Below are positions 1 through 8,615 of a stretch of DNA of 64,000 nt, piece after piece. A program made the translations under genes and the position numbers. Within the stretch, counting starts at the first letter, position 1, and every line of letters begins with the position of its first letter. This stretch comes from Butyrivibrio sp. X503 (GTDB taxonomy: Bacteria > Bacillota > Clostridia > Lachnospirales > Lachnospiraceae): contig NZ_RAIQ01000007.1 in the NCBI RefSeq assembly GCF_003625475.1, forward strand, positions 62,001 to 126,000, given 5' to 3'. The notes under the pieces are model-generated. The model made no database searches. It was not told the origin of the DNA and saw only the letters and a list, made by a program, of their open reading frames with translations.

Positions 1-638
1 CCCACTCATCGGTGATATCGGTTGATTTCTGAGAAATCTTATTTACTGTGACCTTGAAGATAACTTCCTTACCTGCGAGATTGGCTGCTGCATAATCTTC
101 AGGGAATGTAAGATTGATATCTTTGCTCTCTCCGACTCCCATTCCGATAACTCCGTCCTCAAATCCGGGGATAAAAGATCCTGAGCCGATCTCAAGGTCA
201 TATCCCTGAGCCGTTCCGCCTTCAAAAACCTCTTCTGTATCAGCGTATCTACCCTCAAAATCAATGTTTGCAACATCGCCGCTCTCAACCGCTCTGTCTG
301 TAATCTCAGTCATAAGCGGTGAACTGAGTGCAAGATTGTTGATATATTCCTCAACCTGCTCATCTGTTACGGTTGCGGGAGCAATTTCTATCGTAATACC
401 CTTGTACTCACCGAGTTCTACATACTCCTCAGGATTGATATCATTAAGTGTGATAGTCTCAAGCTTGTCTATATCCTTGAAAATAGCCATCGTTGAAGCA
501 ACATCGTCCTCGGATGAAGCCGATGATGCCGAAGCACTTTCTGCCTCAGTCGCATTATTTTTCTTTGCACCGTTACATGCAGACAAAGAAGAAGCCATCA
601 AAACGCCGGCTAAAACCAATGCAATTTTCTTATTCATA
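1..638 (-). CDS. FKBP/trigger-factor-like peptidyl-prolyl isomerase lipoprotein (3' part cut by window)
   Basis: Reading leftward from ATG at 638, an open frame runs off the window edge after about 212 codons. It begins with a lysine-rich signal and a lipobox ending LSAC (Cys21), then an acidic/Ser-Ala linker, so it should be an exported lipoprotein. The region after residue ~75 resembles the trigger-factor/FKBP fold: a block with GDVANIDFEG, then GSGSFIPGFEDGVIGM and FPEDY, the usual order in FKBP-type prolyl isomerases. The likely role is folding of exported proteins on the outer face of the membrane. AAGGAGTAGATT precedes the ATG. The C-terminus is not visible, so total length is unknown. 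Transcribed divergently from the small membrane protein at 785. Confidence 0.85.
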
Positions 639-718
639 ATCTACTCCTTATTAATGCAATATCTTAAAAACAATATTTTTTATACTACCACACCTTGCAA
701 AATGATTAAAGTATTTAT

Positions 719-747
719 TTGCCTAACGCCACAAAGAATGCTACAAT
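719..747 (+). promoter_or_regulatory. Candidate sigma-A promoter for the small membrane protein gene
   Basis: TTGCCT (719-724), a 17-nt spacer and TACAAT (742-747) lie 38 nt upstream of the TTG start at 785. Found by eye; the -35 is a partial match. Confidence 0.4.
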
Positions 748-784
748 ACTTCTTGCTACAATTTGTGTTTTGGAGGATTGAAAA

Positions 785-1258
785 TTGAGTACAGCACTTA
801 TCGTTACTATCGTAATTGCGGTTATTTTGGTTGCGCTCATTGTTGCGCTTATAATAGTCGGTAAAAAAGCCGAAAAAAGACAGGCAGAGCAGCAGGTTCA
901 GCTCGACGCCATGAAGCAGACCGTTGCTATGCTTATTATTGATAAAAAGAGAATGAAGCTTAACGAATCCGGTCTTCCTCAGTCGGTTATCGAGCAGACC
1001 CCCAAGCTTCTTAGAAGATCCAAGCTTCCCATCCTTAAAGTCAGGGTCGGAAACAGGGTTATGAGCCTTATCTGCGACGAGAAGATTTACGAATCCGTTC
1101 CCGTCAAAAAAGAAGTTAAGGCTACCGTCAGTGGTATCTATGTAACTGAGGTTAAGGGTCTTCACGGCAAAACCGTTGTTACCGAGAAAAAGAAAGGCTT
1201 CTTCAAAGGCCTTCTCGCAAAGGCACAGGAAAAAGCCGGCGCCAAGATGGTTAAATAA
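785..1258 (+). CDS. Small membrane-anchored protein of unknown function
   Basis: 157 residues. An N-terminal hydrophobic helix (about residues 4-26) is followed by a lysine/arginine-rich region (KKAEKRQAEQQ, KKRMKL) and a basic soluble domain rich in valine and lysine, ending in a KKKGFFKGLL-type tail. This predicts one membrane span with a basic cytoplasmic domain. The start is TTG: GGAGG at 772-776 is well spaced from the TTG at 785 and no ATG is better placed. It stands alone, with its own promoter candidate and a strong terminator. I do not recognise a family. Confidence 0.75.
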   Translation: MSTALIVTIVIAVILVALIVALIIVGKKAEKRQAEQQVQLDAMKQTVAMLIIDKKRMKLNESGLPQSVIEQTPKLLRRSKLPILKVRVGNRVMSLICDEKIYESVPVKKEVKATVSGIYVTEVKGLHGKTVVTEKKKGFFKGLLAKAQEKAGAKMVK

Positions 1259-1275
1259 TTATTTGAATCTAAGAA

Positions 1276-1314
1276 GGGATGTCATACCAAGTTTGGTACG
1301 ACATCCCTTTTTTT
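1276..1314 (+). terminator. Rho-independent terminator
   Basis: Long near-perfect hairpin: GGGATGTC (1276-1283) pairs with GACATCCC (1300-1307), with an inner TACCAA/TTGGTA stem, followed by seven T residues. It ends the transcript of the gene at 785-1258. Confidence 0.9.
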
Positions 1315-1756
1315 ATTTCCGTTTTTTGGTTTCTATGGTTATCACCGAATCTGAAACAATCTCATCCCCCATCTTAATCGCGTACTCGGCGACAGCCTTG
1401 ATCTCCCCAACATCTCCCTCTTCAAATGCAAGGCTCTTCGTGATCACGTTCATAAACATCTTGCCGTAAGGGGTGTTATACTCGGTCTCGTGGTCCTTAC
1501 CTTCACTAAATACAAGGCCTGTACTCATCGATCCGCCTCTTTGAACTTCGAGCATCTTCTTGTCAGGCGAGATAATTGCCTTGTTATGGAAAACAAACCT
1601 GTGTCCGTCCGCTTCCTGCACTTCTTTATATTCGATGATCCCTGTTCCGTCTGAAGTGACCTCGTAAACTCCCTCTGATACAGTATTTATCTTTTCTTCC
1701 GGCTCTCCCTGTCTGTTGTGGATGCCGGTCACATTTACTTCTACTTTTTTCTTCAT
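1313..1756 (-). CDS. DUF1934 (YwiB-like) beta-barrel protein
   Basis: About 147 residues. The pattern VEVNVTGIHN near the start, a TSDGTGIIEYKE block and a central GGSMSTGLVF followed by TEYNTPYG matches the DUF1934/YwiB family, small calycin-like beta-barrel proteins common in Firmicutes. The biochemical role is not established. I chose ATG at 1756 because GGATG lies 5-10 nt upstream; an in-frame ATG at 1765 adds only three residues. Lies downstream of ispE on the same strand (44-nt gap), so the two may be cotranscribed. Confidence 0.8.
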   Translation of the reverse strand: MKKKVEVNVTGIHNRQGEPEEKINTVSEGVYEVTSDGTGIIEYKEVQEADGHRFVFHNKAIISPDKKMLEVQRGGSMSTGLVFSEGKDHETEYNTPYGKMFMNVITKSLAFEEGDVGEIKAVAEYAIKMGDEIVSDSVITIETKKRK

Positions 1757-1799
1757 AAAAATCATCCAATTCTACTATATATTCAGCCTCGAGCACTTA

Positions 1800-2675
1800 T
1801 TACTTATTCTGCCCGGGATTTATCGGCGTTGTTACAAACAGCTGCGGAGCAAGCCCGCTCTCTTCGACAGCCTTATAAGCTCCTTCCGCCGTTTCCTTAT
1901 CATCAAAAATACCAAAGACTGTCGGGCCGCTTCCAGTCATAAATGCTCTGATCGCGCCGTTATCTTCCATGATCTTCTCCAATTTACCTATAACTTCGTG
2001 TTCTCCTGCCGTTACAGGCTCAAGAACGTTGCCTATAAGATCACAGATCTTATGAACATCCCCGGCTTCTATAGCGCTTTTTACACCGTCTATATCAGGA
2101 TGAACATCTATTCCTTTTTTATCCAGTTCCTTATACACCCAAGGGGTTGAAACGCCGATCTCAGGCTTGGCAACTACGATATGACAGCTTGGCATATCCT
2201 TGATCACCGTAAGCTCCTCACCTATTCCCTCGGCAAGAGCCGTTCCTCCGATTATACAGTAGGGAATATCCGCTCCGAGCTTAACCGCGAGCTCACAAAG
2301 CTCATTATTACTGAGGCCAAGCCCCCAGAGCTCGTTAAGAGCAAGATACGCCGCTGCAGCGTCGGTGCTTCCGCCCGCCATTCCGGCTGCTACGGGGATT
2401 CTTTTAATAAGCTCTATATTTACTCCTTTATTTATCCCATATTTTTCCTTGAGCTGATAAGCAACTTTGCAGATCAGATTATCTTTTCCAAGAGGAAGAT
2501 TACTTCCGGGAGCGGTAAGAATTACTTCGCCGCTTTCATTTTCTTCAAAGGTAAGCGTGTCATAAATATCAACGTTTTGCATTATCATACGCACGATATG
2601 GTATCCGTCATTACGTGTACCCACAACATCCAGTCCCAGATTTATTTTTGCATAAGCTTTTCTTTCTGTTTTCAT
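1800..2675 (-). CDS. ispE: 4-diphosphocytidyl-2-C-methyl-D-erythritol kinase
   Basis: About 291 residues, normal for IspE. It phosphorylates the 2-hydroxyl of CDP-methylerythritol with ATP in the non-mevalonate (MEP) isoprenoid pathway. Diagnostic features are the N-terminal AKINLGLDVVGTRNDGYH, the GHMP-kinase glycine loop PVAAGMAGGSTDAAAAYLAL at about residues 90-110, and the C-terminal FMTGSGPTVFGIF motif. GAGGTAA upstream supports ATG at 2675; a GTG one codon earlier is the alternative. Cytoplasmic. Read away from the flagellar-type promoter at 2779. Confidence 0.95.
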   Translation of the reverse strand: MKTERKAYAKINLGLDVVGTRNDGYHIVRMIMQNVDIYDTLTFEENESGEVILTAPGSNLPLGKDNLICKVAYQLKEKYGINKGVNIELIKRIPVAAGMAGGSTDAAAAYLALNELWGLGLSNNELCELAVKLGADIPYCIIGGTALAEGIGEELTVIKDMPSCHIVVAKPEIGVSTPWVYKELDKKGIDVHPDIDGVKSAIEAGDVHKICDLIGNVLEPVTAGEHEVIGKLEKIMEDNGAIRAFMTGSGPTVFGIFDDKETAEGAYKAVEESGLAPQLFVTTPINPGQNK

Positions 2676-2778
2676 CACTATTTACCTCATTTTTCAGCTG
2701 TCAAAAAGCCTTTTTTCGCTTCCCGACAAGGTTATTATAGCAGATAAGAAAGTTTATAAAAATTTATTATTTTATCGC

Positions 2779-2805
2779 TAAATTATTTGATAAAATAGCC
2801 GATAA
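2779..2805 (+). promoter_or_regulatory. Consensus sigma-28 (FliA/SigD) promoter
   Basis: TAAA at 2779-2782, exactly 15 nt, then GCCGATAA at 2798-2805. This matches the flagellar sigma-28 consensus (TAAA-N15-GCCGATAA) at every position. It lies 70 nt upstream of the ATG at 2876, in an intergenic region. Confidence 0.85.
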
Positions 2806-2875
2806 GACAGATAGGTAAACTATAGTTTCGTTTCAGCGCGGTATTTAGTATCCTGTCGCGGAAAAGGAGTTCACT

Positions 2876-3496
2876 ATGGGCGTAAACGGACTTACCGAGG
2901 TTACTAACAACATCGCAACCACCTATGCTTCAACGATCAATCCTTCCTCCGTTGAGGAGAAGAAGAAAGACAATGAAGTACAGGAGAAAGCCCAAGCTGC
3001 GGCTGTGTATGAGAAGTCTGATGAAAAACAAGCATCCTCTTCCCAGAACACAGACAGAACCAAGATCATTAAACAGATGCAAGCCGATGTTGCAGCACGC
3101 CAGCAGCAGTTGCTGGATATTGTCCAGAAGATGATGGGCAAACAGGCAAAGGCATACGGCATTGCAAACAATGAAAATGATGAGGATTCTATTTGGAAAT
3201 TCCTTGCAAAAGGTGATTTCACCGTAGATGCGGCTACCAAGGCTCAGGCTGAGGCAGACATCGCCGAGGACGGATATTGGGGCGTACAACAGACCTCCGA
3301 GCGTATCCTCGACTTTGCCAAAACTCTTGCCGGAGACGATCCGGAGAAGCTTGAAAAAATGAGAGCTGCTTTTGAAAAGGGTTATGCGCAGGCGGAAAAG
3401 ACATGGGGAGGCGAGCTTCCCGAAATCTCAAAGCGCACCTTTGACGCAGTAATGAAAGGATTTGACGAGCTTACCGGAAAAACAGAGACAGAATAA
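2876..3496 (+). CDS. Conserved protein of unknown function under a motility-type promoter
   Basis: 206 residues with no signal peptide or membrane helix. The N-terminal ~65 residues are Lys/Glu/Gln/Ser-rich and probably disordered; residues ~65-100 look helical with many Gln and Met. The C-terminal half has a conserved-looking block: DGYWGVQQTSERILDFAKTL, then WGGELPEISKRTFDAVMKG. From memory this block recurs in uncharacterised proteins of flagellated bacteria, but I cannot name a function. The AAGGAG site is well placed before ATG 2876. The perfect sigma-28 promoter and following terminator make it a single-gene unit, probably expressed with late flagellar genes. Confidence 0.8.
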   Translation: MGVNGLTEVTNNIATTYASTINPSSVEEKKKDNEVQEKAQAAAVYEKSDEKQASSSQNTDRTKIIKQMQADVAARQQQLLDIVQKMMGKQAKAYGIANNENDEDSIWKFLAKGDFTVDAATKAQAEADIAEDGYWGVQQTSERILDFAKTLAGDDPEKLEKMRAAFEKGYAQAEKTWGGELPEISKRTFDAVMKGFDELTGKTETE

Positions 3497-3510
3497 TCGT
3501 TGCTAGTAAC

Positions 3511-3542
3511 AAAAGGAAGAGCCTGAAAAGACTCTTCCTTTT
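3511..3542 (+). terminator. Rho-independent terminator
   Basis: AAAAGGAAGAG (3511-3521) pairs with CTCTTCCTTTT (3532-3542) around a 10-nt loop. Ends the sigma-28-driven gene. Confidence 0.75.
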
Positions 3543-3591
3543 ACGTTGCGCAAATATAAAAATTTCAATATCTTGATCTTTCAGTAAAGGA

Positions 3592-4491
3592 TCAAACAAT
3601 ACCTCTTATCTCATTAATATCCTGTACATTACATTTCTTCATGTACTCTTCTATTCCCTCTACAACCTTTTCCGTTGTATAAGGATCATGGAAATTCATT
3701 GCTCCGACTGCAATTGCTGTCGCTCCCGCCATTATAAACTCTATCGCATCCTCGGCATTTGCTATTCCGCCCATTCCGATTATAGGAATATTAACGGCGT
3801 GAGCCGCCTCATATACCATCCTTACGGCGACGGGTTTGATCGCGGGACCCGACATTCCGCCTGTCTTGTTTGCTAGAGCGAACTGCCTCTTATAAATATC
3901 AATCTTCATTCCCGTGATCGTATTTATAAGCGAAATTGCATCGGCACCTGCTGCCTCGGCAGCTTTTGCCATCTCGGCAATGCTTGTTACATTGGGGCTG
4001 AGCTTCATGATAATGGGCTGCTTAGCCTTTTCTTTTATCCTCTTTGTGATGTCATAAAGAGCATCCTTGTTCTGACCGAAAGCAATAGCTCCCTCTTTAA
4101 CATTGGGGCATGAAACGTTGATCTCAAGCATGTCTACCTTCTGATCGCCGAGTCTTTCAACAACCTCTAGATAGTCCTCAACCGACTTACCGCATACGTT
4201 GACAATGACTTTGGTGTCATATTTGGACAAAAAACTCAGATCTCTGTCAATAAACACATCGATTCCCGGATTCTGAAGACCGATCGCATTGAGCATTCCG
4301 CCGTATACTTCGGCAACTCTCGGTGTCGGATTTCCGGGCCATGGCACATTGGCAACGCCCTTGGTCACAACAGCGCCTAGCTTATTAAGGTCTACAAATT
4401 CCGAATACTCCATTCCCGATCCGAATGTTCCGGAAGCCGTCATAACGGGATTTTTAAATTCTACACCTGCTATCTTAACTTTTGTATTCAT
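3592..4491 (-). CDS. pyrD: Dihydroorotate dehydrogenase B, catalytic subunit
   Basis: 299 residues, typical of class 1B dihydroorotate dehydrogenase. It oxidises dihydroorotate to orotate on FMN in pyrimidine synthesis and passes electrons to PyrK and NAD+. Seen motifs: KNPVMTASGTFGSG at the N-terminus, the catalytic cysteine loop INVSCPNVKEG, IMKLSPNV, and the FMN-phosphate region GMGGIANAEDAIEFIMAGA. The start is 3 nt downstream of the pyrK stop, so the two subunits are translated as a pair. Last gene of the pyrC-lipoprotein-pyrK-pyrD operon. Confidence 0.97.
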   Translation of the reverse strand: MNTKVKIAGVEFKNPVMTASGTFGSGMEYSEFVDLNKLGAVVTKGVANVPWPGNPTPRVAEVYGGMLNAIGLQNPGIDVFIDRDLSFLSKYDTKVIVNVCGKSVEDYLEVVERLGDQKVDMLEINVSCPNVKEGAIAFGQNKDALYDITKRIKEKAKQPIIMKLSPNVTSIAEMAKAAEAAGADAISLINTITGMKIDIYKRQFALANKTGGMSGPAIKPVAVRMVYEAAHAVNIPIIGMGGIANAEDAIEFIMAGATAIAVGAMNFHDPYTTEKVVEGIEEYMKKCNVQDINEIRGIV

Positions 4492-4494
4492 ATA

Positions 4495-5274
4495 TCACAT
4501 CTCCAAATCGTCAGCATCAAATACGGGACCGTCGGTACAAATCCTTGCGTTATGAACGCGCGAGTGGTCATCAATCTCTTTTGTCTTGGTTATGCATCCA
4601 AGGCACGCGCCCACTCCGCAGGCCATTCTCTCTTCAAGAGAAAGATACGCCTTGGCTCCGATCTCTCCGGCATAAGCCTTGATCGCTCTTAGCATCGGCA
4701 TCGGTCCGCAGGCGAAAATAACATCGCACTTAATGTCATTGGCTTTTAGAGCATCTATAACATTTCCATTTGTTCCGACACTGCCGTCTTCTGTTGCAAT
4801 ATACATATCTGAATACTTTTCAAATTCATCGGAAAGGAATGTCTCGCTGTTTCTGTATCCCATAACAGCGCTTACTTTGGCATCCGTAAGTCGCTTGGCC
4901 GTCTCAAGAAGCGGCGGAACACCGATTCCTCCGCCCATGACAACAACATTTTTTCCATTTGCCTTATCAAGAGGAAATCCGTTGCCGAGAGGTCCAAGTA
5001 TCATAATATAATCATCTGGCCGGTAAAGTGAAAACTCCGCCGTTCCGCTTCCGACAACTCTATACACAAGTCGTATCGCCGATCTTTCGGCATCAACCTC
5101 GCATACGCTTATCGGTCTGGGTAAAAGAGTTGCTTTATTTACGGGGTATACACCCACAAACTGCCCCGGAACAACGTCTTTTGCAAAAGGTGTCTCAAGC
5201 CACAGCTCGTATATGCCATCGGCAAGAAGCCCGCAGCTAAGTACCTTTGCTTCTTTTTTCATCTTGTTAGCCAT
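4495..5274 (-). CDS. pyrK: Dihydroorotate dehydrogenase B, electron transfer subunit
   Basis: 259 residues. Ferredoxin-reductase-like protein that carries FAD and a [2Fe-2S] cluster and links PyrDB to NAD+. FAD-binding LLPRPISVCEV, the NAD region GGGIGVPPLLETAKRL and a C-terminal cysteine cluster (ACGVGACLGCITKTK and a later IC) are all visible, so the subunit appears complete. Immediately upstream of pyrD. Confidence 0.96.
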   Translation of the reverse strand: MANKMKKEAKVLSCGLLADGIYELWLETPFAKDVVPGQFVGVYPVNKATLLPRPISVCEVDAERSAIRLVYRVVGSGTAEFSLYRPDDYIMILGPLGNGFPLDKANGKNVVVMGGGIGVPPLLETAKRLTDAKVSAVMGYRNSETFLSDEFEKYSDMYIATEDGSVGTNGNVIDALKANDIKCDVIFACGPMPMLRAIKAYAGEIGAKAYLSLEERMACGVGACLGCITKTKEIDDHSRVHNARICTDGPVFDADDLEM

Positions 5275-5310
5275 CAGATTTCTCCTTAATATCTTAATTG
5301 CAAGAATGCA

Positions 5311-6315
5311 TTATTTCTCTTCGACGAATCCATTACTTATAAGGTCATCAATCGCTTCCTCATCGTAACTTGAAAACTCACCTAAAGGATCATTGCCGGT
5401 ATTGTCAAAGCCGGTGTGATCGTCATAGTACTTTTTGTACTCTCTCCACTTATACTGGATCGCGCTGTCCAAATAATCTTCCTCAAACGTTCTAACGTAT
5501 ACGGTAGCTTTCTTGGTAGGCGCAGCAGGCTCAACAAACGGTGTGAATTCAGTGAACTCATAGCCATGCTTATCTATGATCTCTTTCCACTTATCGTATG
5601 TGATCTTCTCCGCATTGTCTGCTGTAGGATCACTGTCGGAGCGATAGTATACCACATCATCTCCCGGCAGGTCATATCTGATCCCTTCTACAACTTCAAG
5701 CTTATCCTTATTGAAATTATTAAATGTAGCAACAGCAATTGTTGTATCTGAATTCAGATTTCCTTCTTCTTTGATGATAGTTCCGTCTGTTCCGAAATAA
5801 TATCTGTCATAGCCTTCGCACTTTATTACGTGCTCAGGATTACCGTCTTTAAGAGTAAAAATATCGTAGATAACTGAATTATATCTTCCTCTAGCCTGAA
5901 GATTGGTATCAACAATATAATTAGTCGATCCGAGAATAAGCTCATCTGTACCATCGCCGTCAAGATCCTTTTTAAGATAACCGTATCTCACATCAGTATC
6001 CATTTCCATCTCACCGGCCTTTATCTGAGTGCTTGCAGAAACATCCAATGCGCTGATGTCGCCCTTTTCTACAGCTTCTTTTATCTCAGATATAAGTGAG
6101 TCATAACTTCCAGAACCGTTTCCTGCCTTATCTTCCTTTGCGACATCTTCTGATGCAGCATTGTCGCTGCCTGCATCACTGCCCTCAACATCGATAGTCG
6201 GATCTTCGTTTGCTGCGACGTTACCGTCTGTCTTATCATCAATAGATGAAAGTCCTGACTGGCATCCTGTCAAAACTACGCACAGCATCATCATTGCCAC
6301 TAATTTTCTTTTCAT
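5311..6315 (-). CDS. Lipoprotein of unknown function inside the pyr operon
   Basis: 334 residues from ATG 6315, chosen because AGGAGAGGAAAG directly precedes it (a longer frame from 6336 would contain this site). Signal peptide with lipobox LTGC (Cys18), then about 70 residues of Asp/Ser/Asn-rich linker. The central domain has KKDLDGDGTDELIL, an Asp-rich calcium-loop-like motif seen in FG-GAP/VCBS-type surface proteins, followed by a beta-rich region with many Tyr and Asp. No enzyme motif is visible. It lies 39 nt after pyrC and 36 nt before pyrK on the same strand, so it is probably cotranscribed with pyrimidine genes despite an extracytoplasmic location. Confidence 0.85.
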   Translation of the reverse strand: MKRKLVAMMMLCVVLTGCQSGLSSIDDKTDGNVAANEDPTIDVEGSDAGSDNAASEDVAKEDKAGNGSGSYDSLISEIKEAVEKGDISALDVSASTQIKAGEMEMDTDVRYGYLKKDLDGDGTDELILGSTNYIVDTNLQARGRYNSVIYDIFTLKDGNPEHVIKCEGYDRYYFGTDGTIIKEEGNLNSDTTIAVATFNNFNKDKLEVVEGIRYDLPGDDVVYYRSDSDPTADNAEKITYDKWKEIIDKHGYEFTEFTPFVEPAAPTKKATVYVRTFEEDYLDSAIQYKWREYKKYYDDHTGFDNTGNDPLGEFSSYDEEAIDDLISNGFVEEK

Positions 6316-6354
6316 CTTTCCTCTCCTTTTTAGCATTTTTATATAAAGCTCTTA

Positions 6355-7641
6355 TCACGCCTTATAAACTATTTCCCCACCGCATATCGTGTAATAGATC
6401 TTTCCCGGAAGTGTCTCTCCAAGGAACGGTGTATTGGTCGCCTTGGATACGCTCTTGTCAAACGTCCACATCTCATCCTTGGAAAAGATGACAAGATCTC
6501 CCCTTCCGCCTTCCTTTACTTCTCCGGCATCCAGCCCATAGATCTTGGCAGGATTGATCGTCATCTTCTTAAGTAATCCCAAAAGACTCATATATCCTTT
6601 ATCAACAATCTCTCTTATTCCAAGCGAAAGAGATGTCTCAAGTCCTGTTATACCGCTCGGTGCGGCTGTGATCTGTCTTTCTTTTTCTTCCTTGGAATGG
6701 GGAGCATGATCTGTTGCAATTGTCTCTATAGTGCCGTCTTTAAGACCTTGAATTATGGCCTGCCTGTCACTTTCAAGTCGCAGGGGCGGATTCATCTTGG
6801 CAAGCGTTCCATGCTCAAGAACTGCTTCCTCCGTAAGCGTAAAGTGGTGAGGTGTTGCCTCAGCGTATACTAACACACCTCTCTTTTTGGCCTCTCTTAT
6901 AAGTTCTACGGACTCCGCAGCACTTATATGCTGAACAGTGATCTTGGCTCCGGTTCTCTCCGCGATCTCGATATCTCTTTTGACCATAACTATCTCTGCA
7001 TCTCTGGGTGACCCCTTAATGCCCAGCTTCTTGGCAACAACTCCGGCATTAATTCCATTATCAGAAATATACGCAGGATCTTCCTCGTGAAGACTTATAA
7101 CCTTGTCATACTTGCAAGCCTTCTCACATGCCCTTTCCATGAGTTTTGCATCCGTTATGGGTTTGCCATCATCAGTAAAAAGAACTGCTCCCGCTTCTAT
7201 TAGTTTACTCATATCGGTAAGCTCTTTTCCCTCCATGTCCTTAGTAACATTGCCGCAAGTATAAACATTTATTCCGGTTTCCTTACCTTTATCAAGAACA
7301 TACTTAAGCGTATCCACATTGTCCATATGAGGATTGGTATTTCCCATCATGACTACTGTGGTAAAGCCGCCTCTTTTGGCCGCCTCTGCTCCGGTATAGA
7401 TATCTTCCTTGTAAGTTGCCCCCGGATCTCTGAAATGAACATGTGCATCGACAAGGCCTGCCGTTACGATCAGACCCGAAGCATCTATAACTTCATTTCT
7501 GCCATCATTCAAAAGATCGGCTACATGATCACTTCCGGGATCAGCTATTGTAGTTATCTTCCCATTGTCGATCACTATGTCTTTTACTCCGGAAACTTCT
7601 GATCCGGGATCTATCAAAAATCCGTTTCTAATAATTAACAT
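6355..7641 (-). CDS. pyrC: Dihydroorotase
   Basis: 428 residues from ATG 7641. Cyclises carbamoyl aspartate to dihydroorotate, the third step of pyrimidine synthesis. Zn-site motif DAHVHFRDPG at about residues 50-60, a later HISAAES and ATDHAPHS, the type-I dihydroorotase pattern. GGAG with 7-nt spacing precedes ATG 7641; the frame is open 12 codons further upstream but without a ribosome site. First gene of the pyr operon here. Confidence 0.96.
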   Translation of the reverse strand: MLIIRNGFLIDPGSEVSGVKDIVIDNGKITTIADPGSDHVADLLNDGRNEVIDASGLIVTAGLVDAHVHFRDPGATYKEDIYTGAEAAKRGGFTTVVMMGNTNPHMDNVDTLKYVLDKGKETGINVYTCGNVTKDMEGKELTDMSKLIEAGAVLFTDDGKPITDAKLMERACEKACKYDKVISLHEEDPAYISDNGINAGVVAKKLGIKGSPRDAEIVMVKRDIEIAERTGAKITVQHISAAESVELIREAKKRGVLVYAEATPHHFTLTEEAVLEHGTLAKMNPPLRLESDRQAIIQGLKDGTIETIATDHAPHSKEEKERQITAAPSGITGLETSLSLGIREIVDKGYMSLLGLLKKMTINPAKIYGLDAGEVKEGGRGDLVIFSKDEMWTFDKSVSKATNTPFLGETLPGKIYYTICGGEIVYKA

Positions 7642-7707
7642 GCACTGTCTCCAATATTTATCTAATGAATCATACAAGATTCAACCAACACTTTTTTCTC
7701 CTGCCCC

Positions 7708-7713
7708 ATTATA
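7708..7713 (-). promoter_or_regulatory. pyrC: Possible -10 element of the pyrC promoter
   Basis: On the minus strand a perfect TATAAT occurs 66 nt upstream of the pyrC start. No good -35 hexamer is seen at 16-18 nt, and I see no PyrR-type attenuator in the leader. Weak support. Confidence 0.35.
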
Positions 7714-7791
7714 CGACAATTTAATAGATAATGGCATTAAAATATGTGGTAAAATAGCTTTTGGAAAATAATATCAGGAAAAGAGGTCTAA

Positions 7792-8520
7792 ATGATTCGC
7801 TTAGTTTTAACGCTTTTATTTATTGTTATATTTCTTATTTTCAGCATTCCGATCCAGCTTGTTTTGCTGATTATAAAGAAATTTAATCCACAGCTTGTAA
7901 AGACAGCCTCACTTGCAATTGTAGGTTGGGCTTTTAGATGCATCATATTTATCTGCGGTATCAAGCAGACTGTTATCGGTGAAGAAAACGTACCTAAGGA
8001 CAAAGCTGTTCTCTATGTAGGTAACCACAGAAGCTACTTCGACATTGTTCTTACCTATCCCAGAGTTCCCGGCCCTACAGGCTTTATCTCCAAGGATGTC
8101 ATTAAAAAGGTTCCGATCCTCGGTTTCTGGATGGTATTCCTTGATTGCCTGTTCCTTGACAGAAAAGATTTAAGAAAAGGTCTTGAGATGGTTCTTTCCG
8201 CGATCGATAAGGTTAAAAACGGCATCTCAATCTTTATCTTCCCTGAAGGAACGAGAAATACAACGGATGCTCCGCTCCTTGACTTCCACAAAGGAAGCTT
8301 TAAGATCGCGCAGAAGTCCGGATGTCCCATTGTACCTGTTGTAATCAATCACTCAAGAGACATCTTCGAAAATCATATGCCATTCCTAAAGGCTACTTCC
8401 GTTACGATCGAGTATTGTCCTCCAATCTATTTAAATGAGCTGGAAAAAGAGGATCAGAAGAATATCGACGTTTATGTAAAGAACATAATCGAAAAGACTT
8501 ATGTTAAAAACGAAAAGTAA
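7792..8520 (+). CDS. plsC: 1-acyl-sn-glycerol-3-phosphate acyltransferase
   Basis: 242 residues. Adds the second acyl chain to lysophosphatidic acid to make phosphatidic acid, at the inner face of the membrane. Hydrophobic N-terminal segments (about 2-28 and 42-58) precede the catalytic HX4D motif NHRSYFD (His79, Asp84). The glycerolipid-binding motif FPEGTRN follows near residue 152. AGAGG precedes ATG 7792. Transcribed away from the pyr operon and toward ddl, with a shared hairpin in between. Confidence 0.93.
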   Translation: MIRLVLTLLFIVIFLIFSIPIQLVLLIIKKFNPQLVKTASLAIVGWAFRCIIFICGIKQTVIGEENVPKDKAVLYVGNHRSYFDIVLTYPRVPGPTGFISKDVIKKVPILGFWMVFLDCLFLDRKDLRKGLEMVLSAIDKVKNGISIFIFPEGTRNTTDAPLLDFHKGSFKIAQKSGCPIVPVVINHSRDIFENHMPFLKATSVTIEYCPPIYLNELEKEDQKNIDVYVKNIIEKTYVKNEK

Positions 8521-8556
8521 TAACTGCAATTAAGCAAATAATAATTAATCATTTAA

Positions 8557-8590
8557 GCGGACATGTAACTGGTTTACATGTCCGCCTTTA
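8557..8590. terminator. Bidirectional hairpin terminator between plsC and ddl
   Basis: A perfect 12-bp stem, GCGGACATGTAA (8557-8568) with TTACATGTCCGC (8574-8585), 5-nt loop. T-rich on the plus side (CTTTATTAT) and TTAAAT on the other. It separates two convergent genes. Confidence 0.8.
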
Positions 8591-8615
8591 TTATATCTTT
8601 CTGAAGCTTACCGGA

